Part shown: positions 1 through 7,661 of the stretch, one piece after another
Layout: each line of letters opens with the position of its first letter
Position numbering within the stretch: position 1 is the first letter of the stretch
Assembly: GCA_028285145.1 (NCBI GenBank)
Contig: JANQQC010000047.1
Span: forward strand, 62,001 to 126,000
From: Hyphomonadaceae bacterium
Lineage (GTDB): Bacteria > Pseudomonadota > Alphaproteobacteria > Caulobacterales > Hyphomonadaceae
Reading direction: 5' to 3'
Length of the DNA: 64,000 bases
Notes under the pieces: model-generated
What the model saw: only the letters and a program-made list of their open reading frames with translations
Database searches by the model: none
What the model was told of the DNA's origin: nothing
Program-made: the position numbers and the translations under genes

Positions 1-1
1 C

Positions 2-124
2 GCCGATGAGGGCCTGCCCGCTTATGGCAATGTTCGGCCCACCAAGGATGCTGTTGAGCGGATGCTGGCACCGATTCTTGAGCGGCTGCGCCGGCAGGGT
101 GTTATCGAGGATGTCGTTCGCTAG
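2..124 (+). CDS. C-terminal fragment of an unidentified protein (partial)
   Basis: An open frame enters from the left edge and ends at TAG 122-124, giving the last 40 residues of a protein whose start lies outside the window. The tail is charged and helical (ERMLAPILERLRRQGVIEDV). The next gene begins only 9 bp downstream on the same strand, so the two may be co-transcribed. I cannot identify the family from so little sequence. Confidence 0.6.
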   Translation, partial: ADEGLPAYGNVRPTKDAVERMLAPILERLRRQGVIEDVVR

Positions 125-133
125 AGTGCGTTC

Positions 134-967
134 ATGCGCGCGCTTCTATTTCTGGCCGCCCTGCTCTGGTCCGGAGCAGCGCATGCCTGCCTCCTGAACC
201 CCGATGCCCGGCCAGACCGAGTCGCGGACTTTGCGGCCGGCGCCTTTGACTGCCTCAACACGCCGCCACGCGGATATGCGTTCGAGGCGCGCATCGAGGC
301 CGACTTCATCGCCCGGGTGAACGAGACGCGCCGGCGCGCAGGATTGCCTTCGCTCGAACATCGCCCGGAGCTGACGCTTGCGGCGCGTTATCACAGCCTC
401 GACATGGCGGCGAATGACTATTTTGCCCATAACGGCCCGAACGGGCGCACACATGCCGACCGGATCGCCGCGCTCGACCGGCGTTTGCTCTGGCAAGCTG
501 CGCGGGAAAACCTCGCCAAGATCGGCGGGCGCACGGACAAGGTCGCCGAACTGCTTCACGAGAGCCTGATGGACAGCCCCGGTCACCGCGCCAATATTCT
601 CGCCCGGAATGTCGATCATATCGCCGTCGGCGTGGTGCGGCGGGACAATGAAGTGCTGGTGACGCAGCTCTTCGTCGCCGAAGCGGGCGCGCTGAGCGCA
701 AACGCCCCGCTCAGCCTCTCTCCCGGTGAACGCTTCTGGCCCTTTGCCATCATGAACGGGTTGAGCTTCAGCCGCTTCCGCGCAGATGCAGGCGGGGACA
801 CCCTTGTGCCCTTTACGGCAACTGCGGACGGGCGGTGGCTGGCACCAGACGAGGCGCTCGGCGATGCCATTATCGAGGCGCGCGGCGAAACCCGCGGCGA
901 GCGCGAGGGTGTGACAAGCTACATCTATCTGCGCGGCCCGGCCGTGAGCCTGGACGAATCCCCATAG
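134..967 (+). CDS. Exported CAP (SCP/PR1-like) domain protein
   Basis: 277 aa. Residues 1-18 form a signal peptide (short basic start, LLFLAALLWSG core, AHA cleavage motif), so the product should be exported. A CAP domain spans about residues 55-180: an NETRRRAGL opening helix, paired HSLDMAANDYFAH and ENLAKIGG motifs with the His/Glu cavity residues, and the MDSPGHRANILA signature. The last ~90 residues carry no motif I recognise. Bacterial CAP proteins are secreted or periplasmic and mostly of unknown function. The gene starts 9 bp after the partial upstream frame; no terminator with a T tract follows. The fold is clear, the role is not. Confidence 0.85.
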   Translation: MRALLFLAALLWSGAAHACLLNPDARPDRVADFAAGAFDCLNTPPRGYAFEARIEADFIARVNETRRRAGLPSLEHRPELTLAARYHSLDMAANDYFAHNGPNGRTHADRIAALDRRLLWQAARENLAKIGGRTDKVAELLHESLMDSPGHRANILARNVDHIAVGVVRRDNEVLVTQLFVAEAGALSANAPLSLSPGERFWPFAIMNGLSFSRFRADAGGDTLVPFTATADGRWLAPDEALGDAIIEARGETRGEREGVTSYIYLRGPAVSLDESP

Positions 968-1137
968 AAACCCCGCATTGACGGAGCCTCTCGCCCGCGA
1001 TACGCGGCTGCCATGTGCAAGCGGACGCAATACCAGCAACAGACCCAAACCATCTACTCTGGTGGTCTGCGCTTGTGCACGCCGAAGCGACCCGCTCTTT
1101 AGACCGGTCCTTCCTCTCTCAAGCCTCGCCGCCTCGG

Positions 1138-1164
1138 GCGGGCTTGTGCGCATGTAAAGCCCGC
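1138..1164. other. Inverted repeat ahead of the 1195 gene
   Basis: GCGGGCTT (1138-1145) pairs perfectly with AAGCCCGC (1157-1164) around an 11-nt loop. No T run follows, so it is a poor intrinsic terminator. It could be a leader hairpin of the gene starting at 1195. Apart from this hairpin nothing was recognised in the 227-bp gap 968-1194. Confidence 0.3.
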
Positions 1165-1194
1165 CGGGCGTCTTCACACTAGGAGACAACCGAT

Positions 1195-1659
1195 ATGGTT
1201 TTTCACTCAGACGCAGACCTTGAATACATCGCCCACGGGATCATCACCCGCACGCTGCCCAAGGCGGACTGGACCCACCCTGCCCATTGGGCCGCCGCAG
1301 CATGGCTCCTTGCGGTGCCTGAGATCGATGCGCACGCGGAGATGCCGGGACTTATTCGCGCCTACAATGAAGCGTGCGGCGTCCCGAACACCGATCACGA
1401 CGGCTATCATGAGACCATCACACTGGCCTCACTGCACATGATGGCGCTCGCTATGGGCGGTGCCTCGCCCGGCAAGCCTTTGTACGACAGGGTGAACAGC
1501 CTCGTCGCATCCGCTCTTGGACGGCCGGACTGGATTTCGTCCTATTGGTCGAGCGCCACTCTCTTCTCGCCACGCGCGCGCCGGGCATGGGTTACGCCAG
1601 ACCTCGCGCCGCTGCCAGCAAGCAAAGCGGCGTTTCAAGCGGCTTATTGCGTCGACTGA
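1195..1659 (+). CDS. Conserved hypothetical protein
   Basis: 154 aa, started at an ATG with AGGAG about 8 bp upstream. There is no signal peptide or membrane segment. The sequence is rich in His and Trp (WTHPAHWAAAAWLL, HDGYHETITLASLHM), resembling small uncharacterised alphaproteobacterial proteins; the clustered histidines could bind a metal, but no known catalytic motif is visible. It converges on the nitroreductase gene at 1663 with 3 bp between stops. Function unknown. Confidence 0.7.
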   Translation: MVFHSDADLEYIAHGIITRTLPKADWTHPAHWAAAAWLLAVPEIDAHAEMPGLIRAYNEACGVPNTDHDGYHETITLASLHMMALAMGGASPGKPLYDRVNSLVASALGRPDWISSYWSSATLFSPRARRAWVTPDLAPLPASKAAFQAAYCVD

Positions 1660-1662
1660 GCG

Positions 1663-2343
1663 CTACAGAAAGGACGCGATGTCGCCGAGCGGTTTCTTGA
1701 TCAGCGCATGTTTGGGCGTCATGGCGTCGGCTGCGGGATAGCCCGCCACGAGAATGAGAAACGGCTTCTCGGTTGGCGGACGCCCGCAGGCCTCGTTCAG
1801 GAATTTCATCGGGTTGGGTGTGTGCACGAGTGTGGCAAGGCCCGCATTATGGCAGGCGGCGATGAGCATGCCCGTTGCGATGCCGACGCTCTCATGGATG
1901 TAGTAGTTCTTGTTGTCATCACCGGCGCGGACACCGCCGCGCCTTTGAGCAAAGATGCAGATCAGCCATGGCGCGATTTCCATGTAGGGCTTGTCGGCAT
2001 CTGTCCCGATCGGGGCGAGCGCATCCAACCAGTCCTCCCCTGCCTTGCCCGCATAGAATTCGCGCTCCTCGGCTTCGGCGGCGGCGCGGATCTCGCGCTT
2101 TCGATCTGCAGAGCCGACGCAGGCGAAAAACCATGGCTGATGATTGGCGCCGGATGGTGCCGAGCCAGCAGTGAGCACACAGTGCTCGATGATGTCTTGG
2201 GGGACAGACGTGTCTGCGAAAGCCCGCACTGACCGTCGCGAAACCATCTGCGCGTGGAACGCGGTGGCGCGCGCCTGCATCTCCTCAAGCGGATAAGCCG
2301 GAAAGCTCTCCAACGGCACGTGGGTTTCCGGGTCAGTCTTCAC
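1663..2343 (-). CDS. Nitroreductase-family flavoprotein, iodotyrosine-deiodinase-like
   Basis: 226 aa, the usual size for an FMN-dependent nitroreductase. The SRRSVRAFADTSVP opening supplies the FMN-phosphate arginines; APSGANHQPW and the following KREIRAAAEAEEREFYAG stretch match the iodotyrosine deiodinase / BluB side of the family more than NfsA/NfsB. The C-terminal half has the dimer-interface YIHESVGIATGMLIAACHNAGL and PFLILVAGYP. Its start overlaps the stop of the flavodoxin-fold reductase by ATGA (2340-2343), so the two are translationally coupled and may share electrons or substrate. The family is confident; the substrate (halogenated phenol, nitroaromatic, quinone) cannot be told. 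Confidence 0.85.
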   Translation of the reverse strand: MKTDPETHVPLESFPAYPLEEMQARATAFHAQMVSRRSVRAFADTSVPQDIIEHCVLTAGSAPSGANHQPWFFACVGSADRKREIRAAAEAEEREFYAGKAGEDWLDALAPIGTDADKPYMEIAPWLICIFAQRRGGVRAGDDNKNYYIHESVGIATGMLIAACHNAGLATLVHTPNPMKFLNEACGRPPTEKPFLILVAGYPAADAMTPKHALIKKPLGDIASFL

Positions 2344-2924
2344 GAGGCGGCATCCACGCCCATCTGGTGAGCCATTTCCAGCCAGGCTTTGATCTTCTGT
2401 TCCTTGGCGGTCTTCACCGTTCCGATCTGGACGATCTTGCCGGGTTTGATGCCGGTGAACTTGTAGATCTGGTTTGTGAGCACGCGCCGGCCGGGTTTGC
2501 GATAAAGCAGCGTGTCGTACCAGGGCGGCGTGTCGGACGTGATGATGCCGTCACCGACGCGTCCGCCCAGCAGCTTATCCCACATTACGCTGTCCTTGCG
2601 ATACTGGAATCCAAAGCCCGGCAGCAGCGCACGATCCACAACCGCCTTCGTCTTGGCCGGCATCGCGCCCCACCAATAAGGGTAAATCCAGACCATGCGT
2701 TGGGACCAGCTGATCGCCTCCTGCCAGGCTTTCAGGTCAGGCTCCAGATCGCGTTTCACCTTGTACCCGCCAAACTCATCGAGATCGAACTTCATCTCGC
2801 CGACATGCATACGGCGAATCTCTGCGCCCCGGCTTTTTGCCCCGCGCTGGTAAGCGTCGGCGAGCCCGTGGGACAGCGAGTTCCCGCGCGGATGTCCGAC
2901 CCAAATGAAAATACGTTTCGCCAT
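2340..2924 (-). CDS. NAD(P)H-dependent oxidoreductase, flavodoxin-like fold
   Basis: 194 aa. The N-terminal RIFIWVGHPRGNSLSHGLADAY is the FMN-phosphate loop of the Flavodoxin_2 (NQO/KefF/MdaB) family; WSQRMVWIYPYWWGAMPAK and ALLPGFGFQYRKDS are further family signatures. These soluble enzymes transfer two electrons from NAD(P)H to quinones or azo/nitro compounds. GGGAG lies just upstream of the ATG on the minus strand. It is the first gene of a two-gene operon with the nitroreductase (ATGA overlap), diverging from the SDR gene at 3020, so 2925-3019 should hold two back-to-back promoters. Confidence 0.88.
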   Translation of the reverse strand: MAKRIFIWVGHPRGNSLSHGLADAYQRGAKSRGAEIRRMHVGEMKFDLDEFGGYKVKRDLEPDLKAWQEAISWSQRMVWIYPYWWGAMPAKTKAVVDRALLPGFGFQYRKDSVMWDKLLGGRVGDGIITSDTPPWYDTLLYRKPGRRVLTNQIYKFTGIKPGKIVQIGTVKTAKEQKIKAWLEMAHQMGVDAAS

Positions 2925-3019
2925 GATCTCCCTTTCACGCGATGCCGCGACAATCGCCTATTCTACCGCAGCGTCAATCGTCTACGCTGAGTTCAAATAC
3001 GTGCTCTAGGAGGAACGGC

Positions 3020-3925
3020 ATGAAGGATTTCAGCGGAAAAATCGCGGTGGTGACAGGCGGCGGTGCAGGCATGGGCCGGGCGCTGACACGCCAGCTCGCG
3101 GAGGCCGGATGCAGCGTTGCCATCTGTGATGTGTCCGAGGAGGATATGGCCGAATCGATCGCCGCGGCTGAGAAAGACGCCCCGCAAGGCGTGAAGGTCA
3201 CGGGCTTCAAGGCGGACGTCGCCGACGAAGATGCGGTCAATGCGTTCCGCGATCATGTGCGGGAGGAACACGACATCGATCATATCCACCTGCTCATAAA
3301 CAATGCCGGCATTGGCGGCGGCGGCGGCTTTGTGAACGGGCCGCGTGAGAACTGGGAGAGGACCTTCAATGTCTGCTGGTATGGCGTCTACAACAATGCG
3401 CGCGCCTTCATGCCGATGCTTGTGGCCGCCGATGAGGGTCACATCGTCAATGTCAGCTCGGTGAATGGCTTCTGGGCGAGCCTGGGTCCGGACACCTCCC
3501 ACACGGCTTATTCTGCTGCAAAATTTGCCGTGAAGGGATTCACCGAAGCACTCGTGACCGACCTCCGACTGAACGCACCTCATGTGAAAGCCAGCGTAGT
3601 GATGCCGGGCCATATCGGCACCAAGATCGCGCTCAACACGATGCGGGAATTCGGCACACAAACCGACCTTCCAGGCACGGCTGGCCAGACCGAAGAAGAA
3701 GCCATTCAGCGTGGTGAAGAGTTCCGCGACAATGCCATCACCAGCGCTGAGCAGGCTGCCGAGATTATCCTGCAAGGCGTGAAAGATGAGCGCTGGCGGA
3801 TTCTTGTTGGCCCGGATGCCGAGGCGATAGACAAGGCTGTTCGTGCTACGCCGGAAGACGCCTACACTGGCGACTTTGGCACCAGCATCTTCGCTAATCT
3901 GCGCGACGCTATCGGCGCGGAGTAG
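3020..3925 (+). CDS. Short-chain dehydrogenase/reductase (SDR)
   Basis: 301 aa classical SDR. The start at 3020 is preferred because TAGGAGGAAC sits 6-13 bp upstream; an in-frame ATG at 2942 would add 26 residues with no homology. Residues 8-18 hold the TGGGAGMG cofactor loop, followed by the NNAGIG motif, the catalytic Ser in NVSSVNG and the YSAAK (Tyr-x3-Lys) pair. An acidic residue after the second strand (ICDVS) suggests NAD(H). The tail resembles SDRs acting on alcohol or steroid-like substrates, but the substrate is unknown. The TetR gene starts 35 bp downstream on the same strand. Confidence 0.9.
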   Translation: MKDFSGKIAVVTGGGAGMGRALTRQLAEAGCSVAICDVSEEDMAESIAAAEKDAPQGVKVTGFKADVADEDAVNAFRDHVREEHDIDHIHLLINNAGIGGGGGFVNGPRENWERTFNVCWYGVYNNARAFMPMLVAADEGHIVNVSSVNGFWASLGPDTSHTAYSAAKFAVKGFTEALVTDLRLNAPHVKASVVMPGHIGTKIALNTMREFGTQTDLPGTAGQTEEEAIQRGEEFRDNAITSAEQAAEIILQGVKDERWRILVGPDAEAIDKAVRATPEDAYTGDFGTSIFANLRDAIGAE

Positions 3926-3960
3926 ACGCCGCATCAGTAGAAAGGGACTTCGGAGTTACC

Positions 3961-4476
3961 TTGAGCACATCCGATGATCGCAAGGCCGCCATGCTCGATC
4001 GCGTGGTCGATTACCTACTCGACGAAGGCCTGTCGGCGGCGAGCCTGCGTCCGCTCGCCAAGGCGGCCGGCACCAGCGATCGGATGCTGCTCTACTACTT
4101 CAAGGACAAGGCCGAGCTGATCGAGGCCGCGCTCGAACATGGCGCAGCGCGGTTGACCGAGGTTCTTACAGAGCGAGCCGCCCCCGAGCCCCTACCCCTT
4201 GATGAGCTGCGTCCACATCTGGCCGACGTGGTAATGGGCGAGGAGTTCTGGCCGTTCATGCGGCTCTGGCTCGACATCGCAAATCAGGCGGCGCGCGGCG
4301 ACCCGGTATGCGCGCGGGTCGGTGAACGGATTGGCCGGGGCTTTCACGCCTGGGGAGCCGCTCAGCTAAAAAGCGACCAGCCGGAGATCGACGCCGCCCG
4401 GCTGCTCGTCCAGCTTGAGGGCATGGTCCTGTTGAAGAGCCTGGGCCTTGGGGATGTCGCCGAGAAAGCGCGCTAG
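3961..4476 (+). CDS. TetR/AcrR family transcriptional regulator
   Basis: 171 aa with a TTG start preceded by GGAG. The helix-turn-helix covers about residues 8-50 (DRVVDYLLDEGLSAASLRPL, then GTSDRMLLYYFKDKAELI with the typical recognition-helix YYF). The C-terminal ligand domain is short. The gene converges on the membrane-protein gene ending at 4473, both stops sharing the bases CTAG. Two matching palindromes lie in front of that neighbour at 4913-4926 and 4943-4958, so the simplest reading is that this repressor controls it. Inducer unknown. Confidence 0.87.
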   Translation: MSTSDDRKAAMLDRVVDYLLDEGLSAASLRPLAKAAGTSDRMLLYYFKDKAELIEAALEHGAARLTEVLTERAAPEPLPLDELRPHLADVVMGEEFWPFMRLWLDIANQAARGDPVCARVGERIGRGFHAWGAAQLKSDQPEIDAARLLVQLEGMVLLKSLGLGDVAEKAR

Positions 4477-4901
4477 GCCTTCGTTCTATTGAAGAGGAAG
4501 GCGAGCAGTTGACCGACGCCCGCGCCCCAGAGGATCGCTGCCCCGGCACCCGCAACCAGTTCCGGCGTCCCGCCATAAAGCGCGGGAAACCATGCAAGCG
4601 CCAAACCATCGAGCAGCATGGCCGAGGTTGTGCCGACCGCATAAGCGATCGCGATCTGGTTTGAGGCGAGGCCGCCAATCCAGCGTGCCAGCAGGACGAA
4701 TGGAACCGTCCCGGGAACGATCAGGGCATAGAGCACCCCCCGATTGATTCCCTCGTAAATGCCCATTGGCCCGAGATATCGAAGCGTGAGCGCCGCAAGA
4801 AGCCAGAGCACGGCTCCGAAAACCGCCATCGTGATAATCTGGCCTGCGCTCAAGGGCAGCCGGCCGCCGGGCGTCTGCTGGGTCATAGTTGTATCGGTCA
4901 T
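4473..4901 (-). CDS. Small four-helix membrane protein (DUF6069-like)
   Basis: 142 aa with four hydrophobic segments (about residues 20-42, 54-76, 83-106 and 112-135) and a short polar N terminus, so an inner-membrane protein. The overall pattern recalls the uncharacterised DUF6069 family, but that assignment is from memory and uncertain. Its promoter region carries two near-identical palindromes likely bound by the neighbouring TetR protein, so expression is probably inducible. The stop overlaps the TetR stop within CTAG at 4473-4476. No enzymatic motif is seen; a transport or stress-permeability role is only a guess. Confidence 0.7.
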   Translation of the reverse strand: MTDTTMTQQTPGGRLPLSAGQIITMAVFGAVLWLLAALTLRYLGPMGIYEGINRGVLYALIVPGTVPFVLLARWIGGLASNQIAIAYAVGTTSAMLLDGLALAWFPALYGGTPELVAGAGAAILWGAGVGQLLAFLFNRTKA

Positions 4902-4912
4902 CAGAGATCTCC

Positions 4913-4926
4913 GTAGCGGTTGCTAC
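4913..4926. promoter_or_regulatory. Putative TetR operator, proximal copy
   Basis: GTAGCGGTTGCTAC is a 6-2-6 palindrome with one mismatch, 12 bp in front of the ATG at 4901 (minus strand). It repeats the distal site with one base changed. The centres are 31 bp apart, about three helical turns, allowing two dimers to bind the same face. Confidence 0.65.
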
Positions 4927-4942
4927 AGGCCTGATAGCATAA

Positions 4943-4958
4943 TGTAGCGGTCGCTACA
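4943..4958. promoter_or_regulatory. Putative TetR operator, distal copy
   Basis: TGTAGCGGTCGCTACA is a perfect 7-2-7 palindrome, typical of a TetR-family operator. It lies 41 bp upstream of the membrane-protein start and ends 2 bp before the stop codon of the GFA gene that finishes at 4961. Confidence 0.7.
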
Positions 4959-4960
4959 AA

Positions 4961-5431
4961 TCAGTCAGGATTCTCATTCTTCCCAAGCAAATTCAGTCCC
5001 GGACGCCGCTCTGCGCTTGTAGATGTGACGTGCTGCACATCCTCCCCAAGGATATCGACCCAAACATGTTTCCGGTTCTCGTAGACCGAGTGCTTCGGAG
5101 CCGGGAAATCGAGGTCCGCGAACGCGCCGACCGGGATGGCAGTCACACCCGGCCATCCTTCTATGACATAGGCCATAGTCGACCCGCAGTCGGGGCAGAA
5201 CTGGTAGGTCGCCTTGTGTCCGCTATCGGCTGTGCGGACCCATATGCTGGAGCGACCCTCGATCTGCACCTGCTCATCGGGCCAGCGGGCCTGCACGGCG
5301 AAGGCGCTGCCCGAGCGTTTCTGGCAGGCAAAGCAATGACAGACCGAGACCCGAACGGGTTCGCCCTGACAGGTCACTGTTAGCTGCCCACACCGGCAAC
5401 TCGCCTGACGGATTAAAGGGGCATCCGTCAC
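4961..5431 (-). CDS. GFA-family protein (CENP-V/GFA zinc-binding)
   Basis: 156 aa. The zinc-binding cysteines are all visible: SCRCGQL near the N terminus, CHCFACQKRSGSAF in the middle and FCPDCGSTMAY later, the order of the glutathione-dependent formaldehyde-activating (GFA/DUF636) family. Most members have no proven reaction, so the original formaldehyde-glutathione role should not be assumed. The gene is the last of a tight minus-strand operon fabI-phyH-gfa (5 bp after the phyH stop). Its end is adjacent to the distal TetR operator. A second, unrelated-looking GFA gene lies at 25966. Confidence 0.85.
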   Translation of the reverse strand: MTDAPLIRQASCRCGQLTVTCQGEPVRVSVCHCFACQKRSGSAFAVQARWPDEQVQIEGRSSIWVRTADSGHKATYQFCPDCGSTMAYVIEGWPGVTAIPVGAFADLDFPAPKHSVYENRKHVWVDILGEDVQHVTSTSAERRPGLNLLGKNENPD

Positions 5432-5436
5432 CGGAC

Positions 5437-6264
5437 TCAGCCGTCGTAAAAGAAGGGTGGATGAAGACCGACCAGCGTTTTCTCGCGCGATGTTCCCGCC
5501 CGGCCCGCTGCGTCATCCGAAAGGGAGTTGACCTCCCCCGTCGTGAGCAGGCGCTGCGCGATATCTCGGCGACCATAATGGGCCTGCAGGAAGTAGCGGC
5601 GTTGTCCTTCTTCTGCGGGCGTGCCTCTGTGCCAGGTATCGGACACGAAAAAGGCCGCGTCGCCGGCCTTGGCGGTGAGGTAAACAGGAGGGCGTCCGTC
5701 ATAATCGGGGTCTGTCTCCGCCTGAAACCCGCCATCGGGAACACGGCCGGACTTGTGCGATCCGGCGATGACCGCTGTTGGGCCGGCTTCCATCGGACAG
5801 TCCTCAAGATAAAGGTGCATGCCGACGGCGAATACCGGATAGGGAATCTCGTCCGGCCACGGAACACCAGCCGGGCGCGGGACATGTGGCCCGGCATCGA
5901 TATGCCATGGCCCACCCTGATGACCGGCATGATTGCGCCAGGCCGTATTCGCGATCACGTGACAATCATCGCCTAGCAGGGGCTCGATGGTTTCGAGAAT
6001 CGCCGGATGGCCAATCGCTTTCTGGCAGAGCGGGGAATCGTTCAGGATGGCGTAGCGAAACTCGTCCGTTTCCGTGCGGGCGCGATGGGTATCGGGCGCG
6101 TGCCCGTCATAGATCTCGTCGATCTCTGACGTCAGCGCCGCGACTTCTCCGGGCGTCAGAACGCCTTCCACAAGCGCCCAGCCTTCTGCTTCCAGATGAC
6201 GTGCAGCCTCCGGCGCGGAGGCGCTATCTTTAACGGAAAGGACACCGAGGTTTCGCGTAATCAT
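5437..6264 (-). CDS. Phytanoyl-CoA dioxygenase (PhyH) family protein
   Basis: 275 aa, a normal size for a bacterial PhyH Fe(II)/2-oxoglutarate dioxygenase. The HxD iron ligands are in PWHIDAGPHV, and the distal His with the Arg that should hold 2-oxoglutarate is around WHRGTPAEEGQRRYFLQ. Substrates across the family range from branched acyl-CoA to small metabolites, so the reaction is open. The gene starts 8 bp after fabI on the same strand and is followed after 5 bp by a GFA gene. The pairing with fabI could mean a lipid substrate, which is inference only. Confidence 0.85.
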   Translation of the reverse strand: MITRNLGVLSVKDSASAPEAARHLEAEGWALVEGVLTPGEVAALTSEIDEIYDGHAPDTHRARTETDEFRYAILNDSPLCQKAIGHPAILETIEPLLGDDCHVIANTAWRNHAGHQGGPWHIDAGPHVPRPAGVPWPDEIPYPVFAVGMHLYLEDCPMEAGPTAVIAGSHKSGRVPDGGFQAETDPDYDGRPPVYLTAKAGDAAFFVSDTWHRGTPAEEGQRRYFLQAHYGRRDIAQRLLTTGEVNSLSDDAAGRAGTSREKTLVGLHPPFFYDG

Positions 6265-6272
6265 ACGCCATC

Positions 6273-7085
6273 TTACTCGTCCAGTTGCGGGACTCCAACC
6301 ACATGGAAGCCCGCATCAACATGGATGACTTCCCCAGCGATGGACTGGCCGAGCGGCGACAAGAGGTAAAGCGCGCAACCCGCTACGCCTTCCATCTTTG
6401 TGTCTTCCTTCAGGAGCGACCAGTCACGTCCCGTCCCCATCAGGCTCTTGCCGCCTCGAATCCCGGCGAGCGACAGCGTCCGCATCGCTCCAGCGGAGAT
6501 CGCATTCACGCGGATGCCCTGCGGGCCGAGATCGCGCGCAGCGTAACGCGTGGCGGCCTCAAGGCCGGCCTTGGCAACGCCCATCACGTTGTAGCTGGGC
6601 ACCACCCGCTCTGCGCCGAGATAGGTCATGGCGATGATGGACCCGCCATCCGTCATCAGCTCACTGGCGCGGCGCGAGCAGTCGATGAAGCTGTAGACAG
6701 AGATGTCCATCGCCCGGCGAAAGCCTTCCCGGCTCGTATTAGCGACCATCGAGCCCTGCAACTCCTCCTTGCCGGCAAAGGCGATGGAGTGGACGAGGAA
6801 GTCGATCTTTCCCCACTTGTCCTTAAGTGCCGCAAAAGCCGCGTCCATGCTGGCATCGTCGGTGACATCTGCGGGCACCATGAAATCAGCACCAATGCTT
6901 TCGACCAGCGGGCGCACGCGGCGTTCCAGCGTCTCGCCCTGATAGGTGAAAGCGAGCTCTGCGCCCTGCAGGCTCAGCTGTTTTGCGATGCCCCAGGCGA
7001 TGGATTTATCGTTCGCGACGCCCATGACGAGCCCCCGCTTGCCCTTCATCAACTCGCCTTCAGGCATTTGCCAGTCGTCAGCCAT
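6273..7085 (-). CDS. fabI: Enoyl-[acyl-carrier-protein] reductase (NADH)
   Basis: 270 aa. It catalyses the last step of each fatty-acid elongation cycle, reducing trans-2-enoyl-ACP. The start at 7085 has AGGAG at the right distance; an upstream ATG at 7139 would add 18 Arg-rich residues. Residues 13-30 contain the FabI-type cofactor stretch GLVMGVANDKSIAWGIAKQL; HSIAFAG follows, then the Tyr-x6-Lys pair in YNVMGVAK, with the TYLGAERVVP loop in front. It heads an operon with phyH and a GFA gene. This is the single-domain triclosan-target type, assigned from these motifs. Confidence 0.96.
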   Translation of the reverse strand: MADDWQMPEGELMKGKRGLVMGVANDKSIAWGIAKQLSLQGAELAFTYQGETLERRVRPLVESIGADFMVPADVTDDASMDAAFAALKDKWGKIDFLVHSIAFAGKEELQGSMVANTSREGFRRAMDISVYSFIDCSRRASELMTDGGSIIAMTYLGAERVVPSYNVMGVAKAGLEAATRYAARDLGPQGIRVNAISAGAMRTLSLAGIRGGKSLMGTGRDWSLLKEDTKMEGVAGCALYLLSPLGQSIAGEVIHVDAGFHVVGVPQLDE

Positions 7086-7186
7086 GGAACGGTTTCTCCT
7101 GAGTCCGCACAATTTAGGTGTGGCTAGGCGGCGACGCACAACGCGTCAAGTTCAGCCCACCCGCTCTCGACGGGATCAGGCATTTC

Positions 7187-7203
7187 GCTGGCTGATCGCC
7201 AGC
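7187..7203. terminator. Possible weak hairpin terminator
   Basis: GCTGGC (7187-7192) and GCCAGC (7198-7203) close a 5-nt loop. It stands between the DUF6614 gene (ends 7258, minus) and fabI (starts 7085, minus). Only short A/T stretches flank it, so it is a weak candidate for ending the DUF6614 transcript. No other element was recognised in 7086-7257. Confidence 0.3.
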
Positions 7204-7257
7204 AAAGTCAATTTAGCGCAGAATGCGCGCCGCTTTCTGGCCGCGCTGCACACTCCC

Positions 7258-7590
7258 TCAACGAGCTTGATTATCCGGCCAGTCCCGGAACAGGGCAAAC
7301 TTGACCCCTTGCACCATAGAGTTGGCTGAGAAGTGCAATCGGTCCGTTTCCCCTTCCCGGCCAGCGGCCGCCGTGAAGGCTCGGTCGAGCTGGGTCAGGT
7401 TCTCGGTTTCGATCATGATGTGAAACTCCGGCATATAGTCCGGACGAAAGCCGAGCTTGCAACGCATCAGGCGCCAGCCAGCGACACGCCCCTGTGCCTC
7501 CATATGATCCATGAATGCAGTGAGCGCATCGGCGAAATCGTCTTCATCCGCGTCGGGTTTCAGGTCGAACCAGATATTGTAGATGTCCAT
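7258..7590 (-). CDS. DUF6614 family protein
   Basis: 110 aa, soluble, no signal. The sequence MDIYNIWFDLKPDADEDDF, the AQGRVAGWRLMRCKLGF block and the ending FALFRDWPD match a small uncharacterised alphaproteobacterial family (DUF6614, recalled from memory). The predicted alternation of strands and helices suggests a ferredoxin-like or dimeric alpha-beta barrel fold. It stands alone on the minus strand, divergent from the glycosyltransferase at 7662. Function unknown. Confidence 0.75.
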   Translation of the reverse strand: MDIYNIWFDLKPDADEDDFADALTAFMDHMEAQGRVAGWRLMRCKLGFRPDYMPEFHIMIETENLTQLDRAFTAAAGREGETDRLHFSANSMVQGVKFALFRDWPDNQAR

Positions 7591-7661
7591 AGCCCTCGTC
7601 TCCCGGGTTGGGTCCGTGTAGGGCTAATCGGGCGATTTGCGAAGGTCGGGGAGTTCAAAAC

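Noticed and set aside
146..1189. Long open frame on the minus strand opposite the CAP protein
   Set aside because: Its translation lacks any recognisable family and lies opposite a gene with signal peptide and complete CAP motifs; high GC content creates long antisense frames.
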